Shown: one piece after another, positions 1 to 6,644 of the stretch
Position numbering within the stretch: position 1 is the stretch's first letter
How the letters are laid out: each line of letters begins with the position of its first letter
Source of the DNA: Symplocastrum torsivum CPER-KK1
GTDB lineage: Bacteria > Cyanobacteriota > Cyanobacteriia > Cyanobacteriales > Coleofasciculaceae
Direction of reading: 5' to 3'
Length of the DNA stretch: 64,000 nucleotides
Assembly (NCBI GenBank): GCA_019358875.1
Contig: JAHHIF010000016.1
Coordinates: forward strand, 80,768 to 144,767
Translations under genes and position numbers: made by a program
The notes under the pieces: model-generated
Database searches by the model: none
What the model saw: only the letters and a program-made list of their open reading frames with translations
What the model was told of the DNA's origin: nothing

Positions 1-366
1 TTAGATGCAAGCCAAGATGTAATTGACCGACAAGATTCTTCTCCTCCCATTGATTTAGCGCGTTTAGAGAGAATATCTCGCGGCAAAGTTGCCATCCAAC
101 AGCGACTTCTACAGATTTTTCTAGAGACAACACCTAAAGATTTAGAGGCACTAGAACGTGCAATTTTAGAGATCGATTCTCCTCTCGTTGAACATTACGC
201 TCATCGTCTCAAAGGTTCCGCTGCTAATATCGGTGTTCCGGCAATGTCTGCGATCGCAAAAGAACTAGAGGGAATGGCACGACAACAGTCATTGGATGGG
301 GCAAAAGAGATGGTAGCGTCCTTGTGGCAGGTTATGGAACGAGTACAAGCGTTTGTTAAAAATTAG
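1..366 (+). CDS. C-terminal part of a histidine kinase: HPt domain (5' end outside window)
   Basis: The reading frame is open from the first base to a TAG at 364-366 (121 codons). The product contains a histidine phosphotransfer (HPt) domain: the motif HRLKGSAANIG carries the phospho-accepting His (about residue 67 of the visible part), followed by a helical tail. HPt domains usually sit at the C-terminal end of multi-step hybrid kinases and relay phosphate from a receiver domain to a separate response regulator. That this is the end of a hybrid kinase is inferred, because the start lies upstream of the window. A short stand-alone HPt protein is the alternative. Confidence 0.8.
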   Translation, partial: LDASQDVIDRQDSSPPIDLARLERISRGKVAIQQRLLQIFLETTPKDLEALERAILEIDSPLVEHYAHRLKGSAANIGVPAMSAIAKELEGMARQQSLDGAKEMVASLWQVMERVQAFVKN

Positions 367-416
367 CTACTCTTGCATTTAATTGAACAGGACTGACGCA
401 CTTCAATACCCTGTAG

Positions 417-435
417 GGCTTGGCATTGCCAAGCC
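417..435. repeat. short perfect palindrome (GGCTTGGCA-T-TGCCAAGCC)
   Basis: Two 9-bp arms around a single T form a perfect hairpin. It lies about 50 bp after the HPt gene and has no T-tract on either side, so it looks more like a REP-type palindrome than a terminator. Confidence 0.6.
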
Positions 436-443
436 TACGGCAA

Positions 444-478
444 AATCAGGCTTTCACTGATTAACTGCGTAACTCCTG
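444..478 (+). repeat. direct repeat, copy 1
   Basis: About 35 bp beginning AATCAGGCTTT and ending AACTGCGTAACTCCTG. It is repeated with a few changes at 551-584, in the same orientation. Confidence 0.7.
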
Positions 479-550
479 GTCATTTATGCATAAGATGAGT
501 AAGTAGTAAAGAAATGTAAAATAAAATGCCGGATAAAGTCGTTAAGAGAG

Positions 551-584
551 AATCAGGCTTTTACGATTAACTGCGTAACTCCTG
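551..584 (+). repeat. direct repeat, copy 2
   Basis: Second copy of the repeat at 444-478. The last 21 bases are identical, and there are a few differences plus one missing base in the middle. Confidence 0.7.
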
Positions 585-745
585 TTATTTTTCTCATGTG
601 ACGATAGCGTTTGTGTAGCATGTCCTCACTCAAGCTTTGGGTAGTGCGTAGGGGGAACAAAGTTCCTTCTTTCTTGGGAATGACCTGTAAATCTTCAAAA
701 AACGGCAAAATTGACAAGCAGGCAAGCCCTTGGATGGAATAAGGC

Positions 746-1882
746 ATGAAAATTGATCACATTCACTTCTATGTAGAAGATGCCAGCGCCTCCCGCGACT
801 GGTTTATGCAGCACATGGGCTTTCAAGCCTTGGCATCTAGTGTAAGCCGCCATACTCTCACAACAGCAGTAAAAAGTAATGTAGTTTACATCGTTCTATC
901 TTCCCCTCTTACCTCAGAAAGTCCCGTTGCCCAGTTTTTACGTCTCCATCCTCCCGGTGTTGCTGATATTGCCTTTGCTGTTTCAGATTTGGAAGGTTTG
1001 ATGGAGAAGGCTGTTGCTAACGGGGCAAAAGTCTTAGAACCTGTTCAACAGCAGTTGCTTGCTCAAGGCGGCTGGAAATGGGCGAAAATTGCGGCTTGGG
1101 GTTCCTTGAGTCATACGCTAACTGAGCGTATTGGCAATACTCCTTTGTTACCAGCATTTCTCGCCTCAGAATTTACCACTAAATCTTTCCCCTCTACTGA
1201 GCCAAAGGCAACTCCAGAAAGATTACCCTCACAGTTGATCAGGAACTCTGAACTATTTGCTGGTATCGATCACGTTGTGTTAAATGTTGGTGCTGGTGAC
1301 CTAGAACTTGCTCTTGATTGGTATGAAAATGTTTTGGGATTCCGACGGCAGCAGCGGTTTACAATTCAAACGGATAATTCAGGACTTCGCTCTCAGGTGA
1401 TGGTTCACCCCAAAAGTGGTTTGCAACTTCCTATCAATGAACCAGCATCAGCGAATTCTCAAATTCAGGAGTTTCTGGATGTCAACCAGGGGCCAGGTAT
1501 CCAACACATTGCTTTAGAAACCCCTCAGATTGTACAAGCGATCGCACAACTCCGTAATCTAGGCTTATCTTTTCTCTCTATTCCTCCTACCTACTACACC
1601 CAGCTACGGCTGAACTATCCTGGACTTCCCTTATCGGCAGCAGAATTCGAGGAAATTGCTGCCCAAGAAATTCTGGTAGATTGGCAGGATAAATCAAGAC
1701 GTGCCTTGCTACTTCAGACCTTCACTCAACCGATTTTTGAGCAGCCTACCTTTTTCTTTGAACTGATAGAACGCCGCCAGGAAGCCGAAGGATTTGGAGA
1801 AGGGAATTTTCGGGCTTTGTTTGAAGCGATTGAACGAGAGCAGATGAAGCGAGGTAGCTTCCCCTTGGGTGAAGCCAAATAA
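746..1882 (+). CDS. hppD: 4-hydroxyphenylpyruvate dioxygenase (HPPD)
   Basis: Non-haem Fe(II) dioxygenase that converts 4-hydroxyphenylpyruvate to homogentisate, which in cyanobacteria feeds tocopherol synthesis. The 378 residues form the family's two vicinal-oxygen-chelate halves: an N-terminal one (about 1-125) and a catalytic one (about 170-365). The expected iron ligands are visible: His in GIDHVVLNVG, His in GIQHIALET and Glu in FFFELIERR. The C-terminal signature GFGEGNFRALFEAIEREQ is typical of HPPD. The ATG at 746 is preceded by a purine-rich GGAATAAGG. It appears to be a single-gene unit; its downstream neighbour is convergent. Length is normal for cyanobacterial members. The family call is secure, but the exact pathway is inferred. 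Confidence 0.92.
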   Translation: MKIDHIHFYVEDASASRDWFMQHMGFQALASSVSRHTLTTAVKSNVVYIVLSSPLTSESPVAQFLRLHPPGVADIAFAVSDLEGLMEKAVANGAKVLEPVQQQLLAQGGWKWAKIAAWGSLSHTLTERIGNTPLLPAFLASEFTTKSFPSTEPKATPERLPSQLIRNSELFAGIDHVVLNVGAGDLELALDWYENVLGFRRQQRFTIQTDNSGLRSQVMVHPKSGLQLPINEPASANSQIQEFLDVNQGPGIQHIALETPQIVQAIAQLRNLGLSFLSIPPTYYTQLRLNYPGLPLSAAEFEEIAAQEILVDWQDKSRRALLLQTFTQPIFEQPTFFFELIERRQEAEGFGEGNFRALFEAIEREQMKRGSFPLGEAK

Positions 1883-2025
1883 AAATTAATATTTATTGCT
1901 CAATGTTAAAAGTGCTTACGGACTTTGATGAGACGAGCCGGATTACCTCCAAGTCATAGCAACGTTTTGTCAGTCGTCAGTTGCAACAGCCGACAAACAA
2001 TAGGCAACACTTGCCAGTGTTCAGT

Positions 2026-2061
2026 CTAGGAACACACTTAACGGGTGAAGACGTATTTCAG
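2026..2061 (+). repeat. 36-bp direct repeat, copy 1
   Basis: The 36-bp unit (begins CTAGGAACACACTTAACGGG, ends GACGTATTTCAG) is identical to 2098-2133. The two copies are separated by 36 bp that contain a small inverted repeat (TCATCA/TGATGA). Confidence 0.85.
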
Positions 2062-2097
2062 CTTTTGCTCATTCATCATCTATCTCGATTGATGAAG

Positions 2098-2133
2098 CTA
2101 GGAACACACTTAACGGGTGAAGACGTATTTCAG
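2098..2133 (+). repeat. 36-bp direct repeat, copy 2
   Basis: Perfect second copy of the 2026-2061 repeat. Its last bases overlap the stop codon of the minus-strand CPP1-like gene (2130-2132). Repeat and spacer lengths resemble a single CRISPR unit, but there are only two copies and no cas gene in the window. Confidence 0.85.
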
Positions 2134-2756
2134 CGGAGGAAGCTACTAATCAGCCAGAGAACGAAAAATGATACCAACGTAGCAAATTTCTCTGTTGCCA
2201 AACCGAAGCTAGCAATTTGTGACTCAATTAGACCACCCAGCAACGTTCCCAACCCGACCCCTATAAGCAAACCTGCCAGTGTCAACAACACTGCACGACC
2301 AAATTGCTGTTCCTTGCGATTGAGAAAGTAAATATTACAGCCGAAGCCCAACGCTAGAGCTAACGGTAGGATTGATTCATCCGGAGCCGGATAAAAAATA
2401 GTTAAAGCACCCAACACCGAAAACGCAATAGCGGGTCCGAGCAGTTCTCCCGGAGACGGGGTATCTAGCAGTCTTTGCAGCCATGCAGGAGAGCGATTGG
2501 CTGGCGCTTGGGGAAAAGTCGGTGGTGCTGGAGACAGCTTTTCCGGAAAGCGAATACGTTCAGGAACCTTGATTTTCCCTTCTTGGCGCATTCTGAGACG
2601 ATCCATGATGATTGCATCATAGGCAGCCTCGACAGACTCTACAAGCTTTTGATCACCACGATGCTGCTGTATCAAGCGCCCTTTAGCATCCTGAATTTCA
2701 TCAAAAGAAGCGTCTTCCGTAACCCCAAGCTTTTCGTAGGGATTTTGATCACTCAT
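2130..2756 (-). CDS. CPP1-like family membrane protein (J-domain-like N-terminus)
   Basis: The 208-residue protein starts with a degenerate J-like region (NPYEKLGVTEDASFDEIQDAK, about 5-55) that lacks the HPD tripeptide of true DnaJ proteins. A proline-rich linker follows, then three or four hydrophobic segments (about 102-208). This layout matches the cyanobacterial and plastid CPP1-like family (DUF3353). The plant member, chaperone-like protein of POR1, stabilises protochlorophyllide oxidoreductase at the membrane. A similar chaperone role in chlorophyll synthesis or thylakoid assembly is inference here. The gene converges on hppD. Its 3' end coincides with a 36-bp direct repeat, so the last few codons may have been supplied by that repeat. 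The ATG at 2756 is the only good start. Confidence 0.78.
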   Translation of the reverse strand: MSDQNPYEKLGVTEDASFDEIQDAKGRLIQQHRGDQKLVESVEAAYDAIIMDRLRMRQEGKIKVPERIRFPEKLSPAPPTFPQAPANRSPAWLQRLLDTPSPGELLGPAIAFSVLGALTIFYPAPDESILPLALALGFGCNIYFLNRKEQQFGRAVLLTLAGLLIGVGLGTLLGGLIESQIASFGLATEKFATLVSFFVLWLISSFLR

Positions 2757-3166
2757 TCAAAACCTCCGAGACATCCCTTCTTTTCACTCGTATAACAGCA
2801 ACTCTACACTGGATTAATATATAAGGCACCGATAACGCTCAATAATTCTTTTCCTACCAACAGGGTAACAGTTAGACCTTATCGAGTGTCATGCCCCCCC
2901 CTGCAAGCTAGTTTAGCCTGATCCCCAAATACAAGCGCACTCTATCCCGACACACACATTCAATCAGTGAAAAACAATTCATCAACTGCCTTCATTGCTC
3001 ATGCTCTTGCTAAGTTTCTTTACTATGCAACTTCGGTATGATGTCAAAAGCTATTGGCATCCCTTAATTCTACGACGATAATTGTCTAAAATGCTCATTA
3101 CACCATTGGTGTAAAAAGTCCTGCGTGTTGATCCCTGAACCCTGTTCTCCGTGGAAAGTTATGACC
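2757..3166. other. divergent intergenic region, CPP1-like gene / response regulator
   Basis: No gene is supported. This spacer should hold both divergent promoters. The only notable element is the perfect palindrome at 3098-3114, just upstream of the response regulator. The short frame at 2475-2795 is antisense to the CPP1-like gene. Confidence 0.5.
3098..3114. promoter_or_regulatory. perfect 17-bp palindrome, possible operator of the response regulator gene
   Basis: TTACACCA-T-TGGTGTAA lies 53 bp upstream of the chosen ATG (3167). Its symmetry and position fit a repressor or autoregulatory site. It could also be a small hairpin, since AAAAA follows. Confidence 0.35.
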
Positions 3167-3886
3167 ATGTCCTCCGCCAAGATTCTTGTCGTGGATGACG
3201 ACCCGGCAATCCGAAATTTAATTCTTCGCTTTTTAAGCCAGAAGAACTACCAAATGCAGTCTGCTCATGATGGGAAGACGGCTCTTGCACTGTTTGGGCA
3301 ATTCAATCCCGATCTAGTAATTCTAGATGTGAATTTGCCTGATGCTCTTGGCTATACCCTATGTCAAGAGATGCAAAGTCGTACCGATGTCTTTGTTCTG
3401 TTTCTTACCAGTAGGGCAGATGCTGCTGACAAAGACAAAGGCTTTAAACTCGGTGGTGATGACTACCTTACGAAGCCTTTCGATTTACAAGAACTGGAAA
3501 ACCGAGTCGGGGCAATTTTAAAACGCAAGCGGGAAGTTACGGCGACTGAACAACAACGTCTCGTCTTCAACCAGTTAGTTATCGATCCCGGACGCCGAGA
3601 GGTGACTCTCAACGACGAAATTGTCCCTTTAACCGCTCTAGAATTTGACCTACTGCATTTTCTAGCTTGTCATCCCGGTCGGGTACTGCGTCGCTCTGAG
3701 CTAATCCAGGAAGTCTGGGAGTATGACTATGTCGGAGACCAACGAGTCGTTGACGTGCATATCGGTCAAATTCGCAAAAAAATTGAACTTGACTCTAGTC
3801 AGCCGTCACTTATTCAAACTGTTCGGGGTGTTGGTTACAAGTTTGAGGCTCCTTCCGGTCAAAAGAATGGAAAGCCAGAGTCTTAA
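3167..3886 (+). CDS. OmpR/PhoB-family response regulator
   Basis: The 239-residue DNA-binding response regulator has an N-terminal receiver (about 1-118) with the acidic pocket VVDDD, the phospho-acceptor Asp in VILDVNLPD and the Lys in LTKPF. A winged-helix effector (about 130-230) has the recognition region RRSELIQEVW and a C-terminal VVDVHIGQIRKKIE, as in PhoB-type regulators. ATG 3167 was chosen because GGAAAG lies 8 bases before it. A GTG at 3125 would add 14 residues unlike the family, and ATG 3161 is also possible. No kinase is adjacent, so the partner is unknown. It differs from RpaA and RpaB, so no symbol is given. Confidence 0.85.
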   Translation: MSSAKILVVDDDPAIRNLILRFLSQKNYQMQSAHDGKTALALFGQFNPDLVILDVNLPDALGYTLCQEMQSRTDVFVLFLTSRADAADKDKGFKLGGDDYLTKPFDLQELENRVGAILKRKREVTATEQQRLVFNQLVIDPGRREVTLNDEIVPLTALEFDLLHFLACHPGRVLRRSELIQEVWEYDYVGDQRVVDVHIGQIRKKIELDSSQPSLIQTVRGVGYKFEAPSGQKNGKPES

Positions 3887-3929
3887 AACGACTTGAAGCA
3901 ACGGTTAGCTTGGTTTCGATAAGGGACTT

Positions 3930-4079
3930 ACTGCCAACCACAAGGTGTTTGGTCAGTTTTCAAATTCTTCCAGTGTGTCACAACAGCAAATTGAACAGGG
4001 TGCCCCTATTGATATGTTCCTCAATACATTTGAAAAGTAGATAGAGGCGGTTGAAAATCAACACTTGCTGGTGACCTAA
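3930..4079 (+). pseudogene. relic of a molybdate-binding protein gene (modA-like)
   Basis: One plus-strand frame reads VFGQFSNSSSVSQQQIEQGAP, then IDMFLNTFEK, a TAG at 4038-4040, and IEAVENQHLLV to a TAA at 4077-4079. Periplasmic molybdate-binding proteins (ModA) carry a closely similar stretch (SLQQQIEQGAPVDVF..A..K.M..LE...L). The interrupted frame, lack of a start and lack of the rest of the protein mark a short degenerate fragment. No other mod genes are in the window. A chance resemblance is unlikely but cannot be excluded without a search. Confidence 0.55.
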
Positions 4080-4144
4080 TCTGGAAAATAGCTAAAGCCA
4101 CCCTGGAGAAAGAAAACCTTGTCTCCAAACTAGAAAACGTTTAA

Positions 4145-4162
4145 AGCCCGCCTGAGCGGGCT
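4145..4162 (-). terminator. intrinsic terminator candidate downstream of tatA
   Basis: AGCCCGC-CTGA-GCGGGCT forms a strong hairpin 39 bp after the tatA stop. On the minus strand it is followed only by TTTAAAC. The T-run is better in the plus direction read through A6 on the other side, so it may act in both directions. Confidence 0.5.
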
Positions 4163-4200
4163 AAAAAAGCAATCATAGCAGATTTGAATTTTCGTTGAGA

Positions 4201-4473
4201 TCAAGTAGCTGCGTGATTATTCGATTCAGCAGCGGCAGTTTCTTGAGTGACAGTTTTCTTAGATTCAGGTAGTGCTGGTGTCTTTACCGCTTGCTCTATC
4301 TGCTGAGCCTCATGCTTGAACTCAGCTTCAAACTCTTTGGAGGCATCTTGAAAGCCTCGAATAGCTTTGCCCATACTCCGACCAATTTCTGGCAACTTTT
4401 TGGGACCAAATACCAATAAGGCAATAACCATAATTAGTGCCATCTCCGGCAAACCAATACCAAAAACATTCAT
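4201..4473 (-). CDS. tatA: Sec-independent translocase protein TatA
   Basis: TatA/Hcf106-type subunit of the twin-arginine translocase, which moves folded proteins across thylakoid and plasma membranes. The 90 residues show a short periplasmic N-terminus, one membrane helix (about 8-22: MALIMVIALLVFG), the conserved FGPKKLPEIGRSMG hinge, an amphipathic helix and a charged, disordered tail. The family cannot be split into TatA and TatB by eye; the short tail favours TatA/TatE. It follows psbH on the same strand, but a terminator lies between them (4532-4553), so it probably has its own promoter. Downstream hairpin at 4145-4162. Confidence 0.9.
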   Translation of the reverse strand: MNVFGIGLPEMALIMVIALLVFGPKKLPEIGRSMGKAIRGFQDASKEFEAEFKHEAQQIEQAVKTPALPESKKTVTQETAAAESNNHAAT

Positions 4474-4531
4474 GTGATGACCTCCTGTGCTGTCTCAAGG
4501 GAAGAGTCTTAGTCTTCCGTATTATGACCTA

Positions 4532-4553
4532 CAAAAAACCCGGACAAGCCGGG
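4532..4553 (-). terminator. intrinsic terminator of psbH
   Basis: On the minus strand CCCGG-CTTGT-CCGGG is followed at once by TTTTTTG, a typical Rho-independent terminator 43 bp after the psbH stop. Confidence 0.7.
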
Positions 4554-4595
4554 ATGTTAAATCTTGATTGTGATTGAAGGCGTGAAGCTAGTAGA

Positions 4596-4799
4596 CTACT
4601 GACCTAAGCTTCTCCAGTCAACATTGATGCCCTCAAGCAGCAGAGAGGAATTGTAGAGCTGCAAAATAATCAACAAAAAGACGAAGAATAACAGCATGAA
4701 GACTGCCATCAATGGCGTAGTCCCCCAACCTGGAGCCACCTTACCATACTCCGAGTTTAGAGGTTTGAGGATTTCTCCTAGCCGCGTCCGTTGTGCCAT
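4596..4799 (-). CDS. psbH: photosystem II reaction centre protein H
   Basis: PsbH (67 residues) is a single-span thylakoid protein bound near CP47. It is needed for photosystem II assembly, repair and acceptor-side electron flow. The sequence is typical: basic N-terminus [20 protein letters not shown], a [11 protein letters not shown] segment, one membrane helix (about 29-48) and a lumenal tail. It is divergent from psbN, with start codons 84 bp apart, the conserved arrangement in cyanobacteria and plastids. A terminator follows at 4532-4553. Confidence 0.97.
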   Translation of the reverse strand: MAQRTRLGEILKPLNSEYGKVAPGWGTTPLMAVFMLLFFVFLLIILQLYNSSLLLEGINVDWRSLGQ

Positions 4800-4847
4800 G
4801 GGTCACCTATGATTAATCTCAATAGATTTTTTGTAACGTTCCGTAAT

Positions 4848-4853
4848 ATTATA
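4848..4853 (-). promoter_or_regulatory. -10-like element (TATAAT) for psbH
   Basis: On the minus strand a perfect TATAAT lies about 50 bases before the psbH ATG, which would give a leader of roughly 40 nt. No convincing -35 box was seen at the usual spacing. Confidence 0.35.
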
Positions 4854-4883
4854 GAGGAATAGGACTCATAATTTATCTAAATC

Positions 4884-5015
4884 ATGGAACCCGCAACAGT
4901 TCTTAGTATATCTATCGCTGCTTTTGTTATCGCTATCACTGGCTTCTCAATTTACACGGCTTTTGGGCCACCTTCTGCCCAATTGGATGATCCTTTTGAA
5001 GATCACGAAGACTAA
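4884..5015 (+). CDS. psbN: PsbN, photosystem II assembly factor
   Basis: The 43-residue frame begins MEPATVLSISIAAFVIAITG and ends FEDHED. It has one N-terminal membrane helix, the conserved GFSIYTAFGPPS and an acidic tail, which together identify PsbN. PsbN is not a stable PSII subunit; it is a stroma-exposed membrane protein needed for early assembly and repair of the reaction centre. It is divergently transcribed from psbH, as in other cyanobacteria and plastids. Confidence 0.93.
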   Translation: MEPATVLSISIAAFVIAITGFSIYTAFGPPSAQLDDPFEDHED

Positions 5016-5176
5016 GCTTTTTCTAGTGCCTTATTTAGGTTATCTGAAAAATGAGTTCAGCTAAAAGTTGCTGGGCACGAGCATGGTTCAGCCATCTCCA
5101 AAAGCACTTTATGGCGATGCTATCTGGTTCGCTAGAACCCTGTTAGCATCGTCTATTTAGCTTCGCTTGATGTTCC

Positions 5177-6109
5177 TTAGCTTGCTGAACTGGTCACTAA
5201 AAGCTTTGACCACAACTTGAACCACCGCTCAATAGCATACTTGACCAAACCCTGAGGGTAGTACCGTAACAGGAAACCCATGACTTGTGCAGCAGAGGCG
5301 AATTTCTGTGCTTTGAGATTGGCAGCAACTTCATACGCCATGCCGGAACCAAAAAGACTTATCCAATGCTGTTTTCCACTCCTAAAAGCGGCTTCGTACT
5401 CCTGATTTCCCTTAACAGACTTCCACTGTTTACCAAGAGACTTTAGCGTATAGTACAGCATCCGTGAAGGTTTACCTTTAATTGATACGTTACTGCTGTG
5501 CTGACGATAATCAACAACAACCTGATTGTGGCAGTAGCCTGGAAATGCTCTTGCCACTCGTAGAAACACGTCATAGTCATTTGAGACAACAAGCGTCCGG
5601 TCAAAATTACCAACAGCTTCAAAAACAATATGGCGGAAGAGGACTGTCGAAGGTGGTACAAAGCATCTACCACGCAGCAGCACTTGATAGATGTCTAAAG
5701 ACGTGTCCTGGGGTTCTAAACTTGAATCAAACGCTAATCCATCGTTTCTAACGCACTTGCACAGACCAAAAGCAAAGCCACAATTAGGATGAGCTTTCAG
5801 GCTGTTCACACCAATTTCCAGTGCATTTGACCTCATGATGTCATCTGGGTTGTGAAAAACCACATACTCACCACAACTCTCAACCAGTCCCGTGTTGCGT
5901 GCAGCAGCAATGCCTTGGTTCTTCTGATAAATGTATCTCACCTCTGGGTAACGGGTCGCTACCTCCTCGGTATTGTCGGTTGAACCGTCATTGACCAGAA
6001 TGATCTCGAACTGTCGGTAGGTCTGCGCCAGAACACTCTCGATCGCTTCTTCCAAGAACTTTGCTGCGTTGTAGCAAGGAATAATAACAGAAACTGTATT
6101 TGCACTCAT
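5177..6109 (-). CDS. glycosyltransferase family 2
   Basis: GT-A-fold transferase of 310 residues. The N-terminal nucleotide-sugar domain (about 5-215) shows VSVIIPCYNAAKFLEEAIESV, the acidic VNDGSTD loop and RNTGL. The usual metal-binding DxD position reads NPDD (about 88-91). The C-terminal part is basic and helical. It has no membrane spans, so it probably acts at the cytoplasmic face on polysaccharide, lipid or glycoprotein precursors; sugar and acceptor cannot be told. The next gene on the strand (GH38 mannosidase) starts upstream but is separated by 535 bp, so an operon is not implied. ATG 6109 directly precedes the conserved beta-strand. Confidence 0.87.
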   Translation of the reverse strand: MSANTVSVIIPCYNAAKFLEEAIESVLAQTYRQFEIILVNDGSTDNTEEVATRYPEVRYIYQKNQGIAAARNTGLVESCGEYVVFHNPDDIMRSNALEIGVNSLKAHPNCGFAFGLCKCVRNDGLAFDSSLEPQDTSLDIYQVLLRGRCFVPPSTVLFRHIVFEAVGNFDRTLVVSNDYDVFLRVARAFPGYCHNQVVVDYRQHSSNVSIKGKPSRMLYYTLKSLGKQWKSVKGNQEYEAAFRSGKQHWISLFGSGMAYEVAANLKAQKFASAAQVMGFLLRYYPQGLVKYAIERWFKLWSKLLVTSSAS

Positions 6110-6644
6110 AGTTTGCTCAATCTAACTGCCTTATGAAGACGTTGACGTTGTTAACAGGTCATTGTTGTAGGTTAAAAGTTTTGCCAGGTTAGAGACGTAT
6201 ATCAGAACTGGCGATTTTAACTAATGACGCTCTGCCTATTGAGGTTTATCTTAAATTTTTGCTTAAGTTTAGAAGCTGTTATGAAGCAACAAGACTTCCT
6301 TAACCGAGAAAGAATTAGCTGATTTATGCAGACAACTTTAGCATATCTTTTAGAAATTTATTTGTGCTTATTTCTTTAAGAAAGCTTTTTAAATATTCTG
6401 CCAATTGCTGCTAAGCTTTTACCTTTTTACATTAACTCTAACTGTTAGAGTAATCCAAGTACATTTCACTGTAACAACAATATCTATCTTTAGGCAGATG
6501 AAAACTCAATAAATTAAGGAGCAATGGACTTTTGGCTTAACTTGTAACGGCATATTAACGATTCTCGCCACCCTAAAACAGTAAAGTAGCTAGTGCATCA
6601 AGGCAAACGTTTCTGATTTAACTATTCATTCATGGAGGTCTGAA
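6110..6644. other. intergenic region, nothing recognised
   Basis: AT-rich spacer between the mannosidase stop and the glycosyltransferase start. I see no open frame with gene-like features, no strong hairpin and no copy of the repeats found elsewhere. It must contain the glycosyltransferase promoter. Confidence 0.5.

Larger units (their letters stand above)
367..745. other. intergenic region with small repeats upstream of hppD
   Basis: No convincing gene. A minus-strand frame of 64 codons at 553-747 has no recognisable features. The region holds a 19-bp palindrome at 417-435 and two copies of a 34-35 bp direct repeat (444-478 and 551-584). The hppD promoter should lie near 600-730, but no clear -35/-10 pair was recognised. 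Confidence 0.6.
3887..4200. other. intergenic region with modA relic and terminator hairpin
   Basis: No intact gene. It contains a decayed ModA-like coding fragment (about 3930-4079) and a GC-rich hairpin (4145-4162) placed as a terminator of tatA. Confidence 0.55.

Noticed and set aside
553..747. Minus-strand 64-codon frame upstream of hppD
   Set aside because: It overlaps a repeat and the hppD start, has no recognisable domain and no ribosome-binding site.
2026..2133. CRISPR array
   Set aside because: Repeat and spacer lengths fit, but two copies without cas genes, leader or further repeats do not support calling an array; kept as a repeat only.
1981..2331. Plus-strand frame of 116 codons with two GTHLTGEDVFQ repeats
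   Set aside because: The repeated peptide is just the translation of the two 36-bp DNA repeats, and the rest is antisense to the CPP1-like gene.
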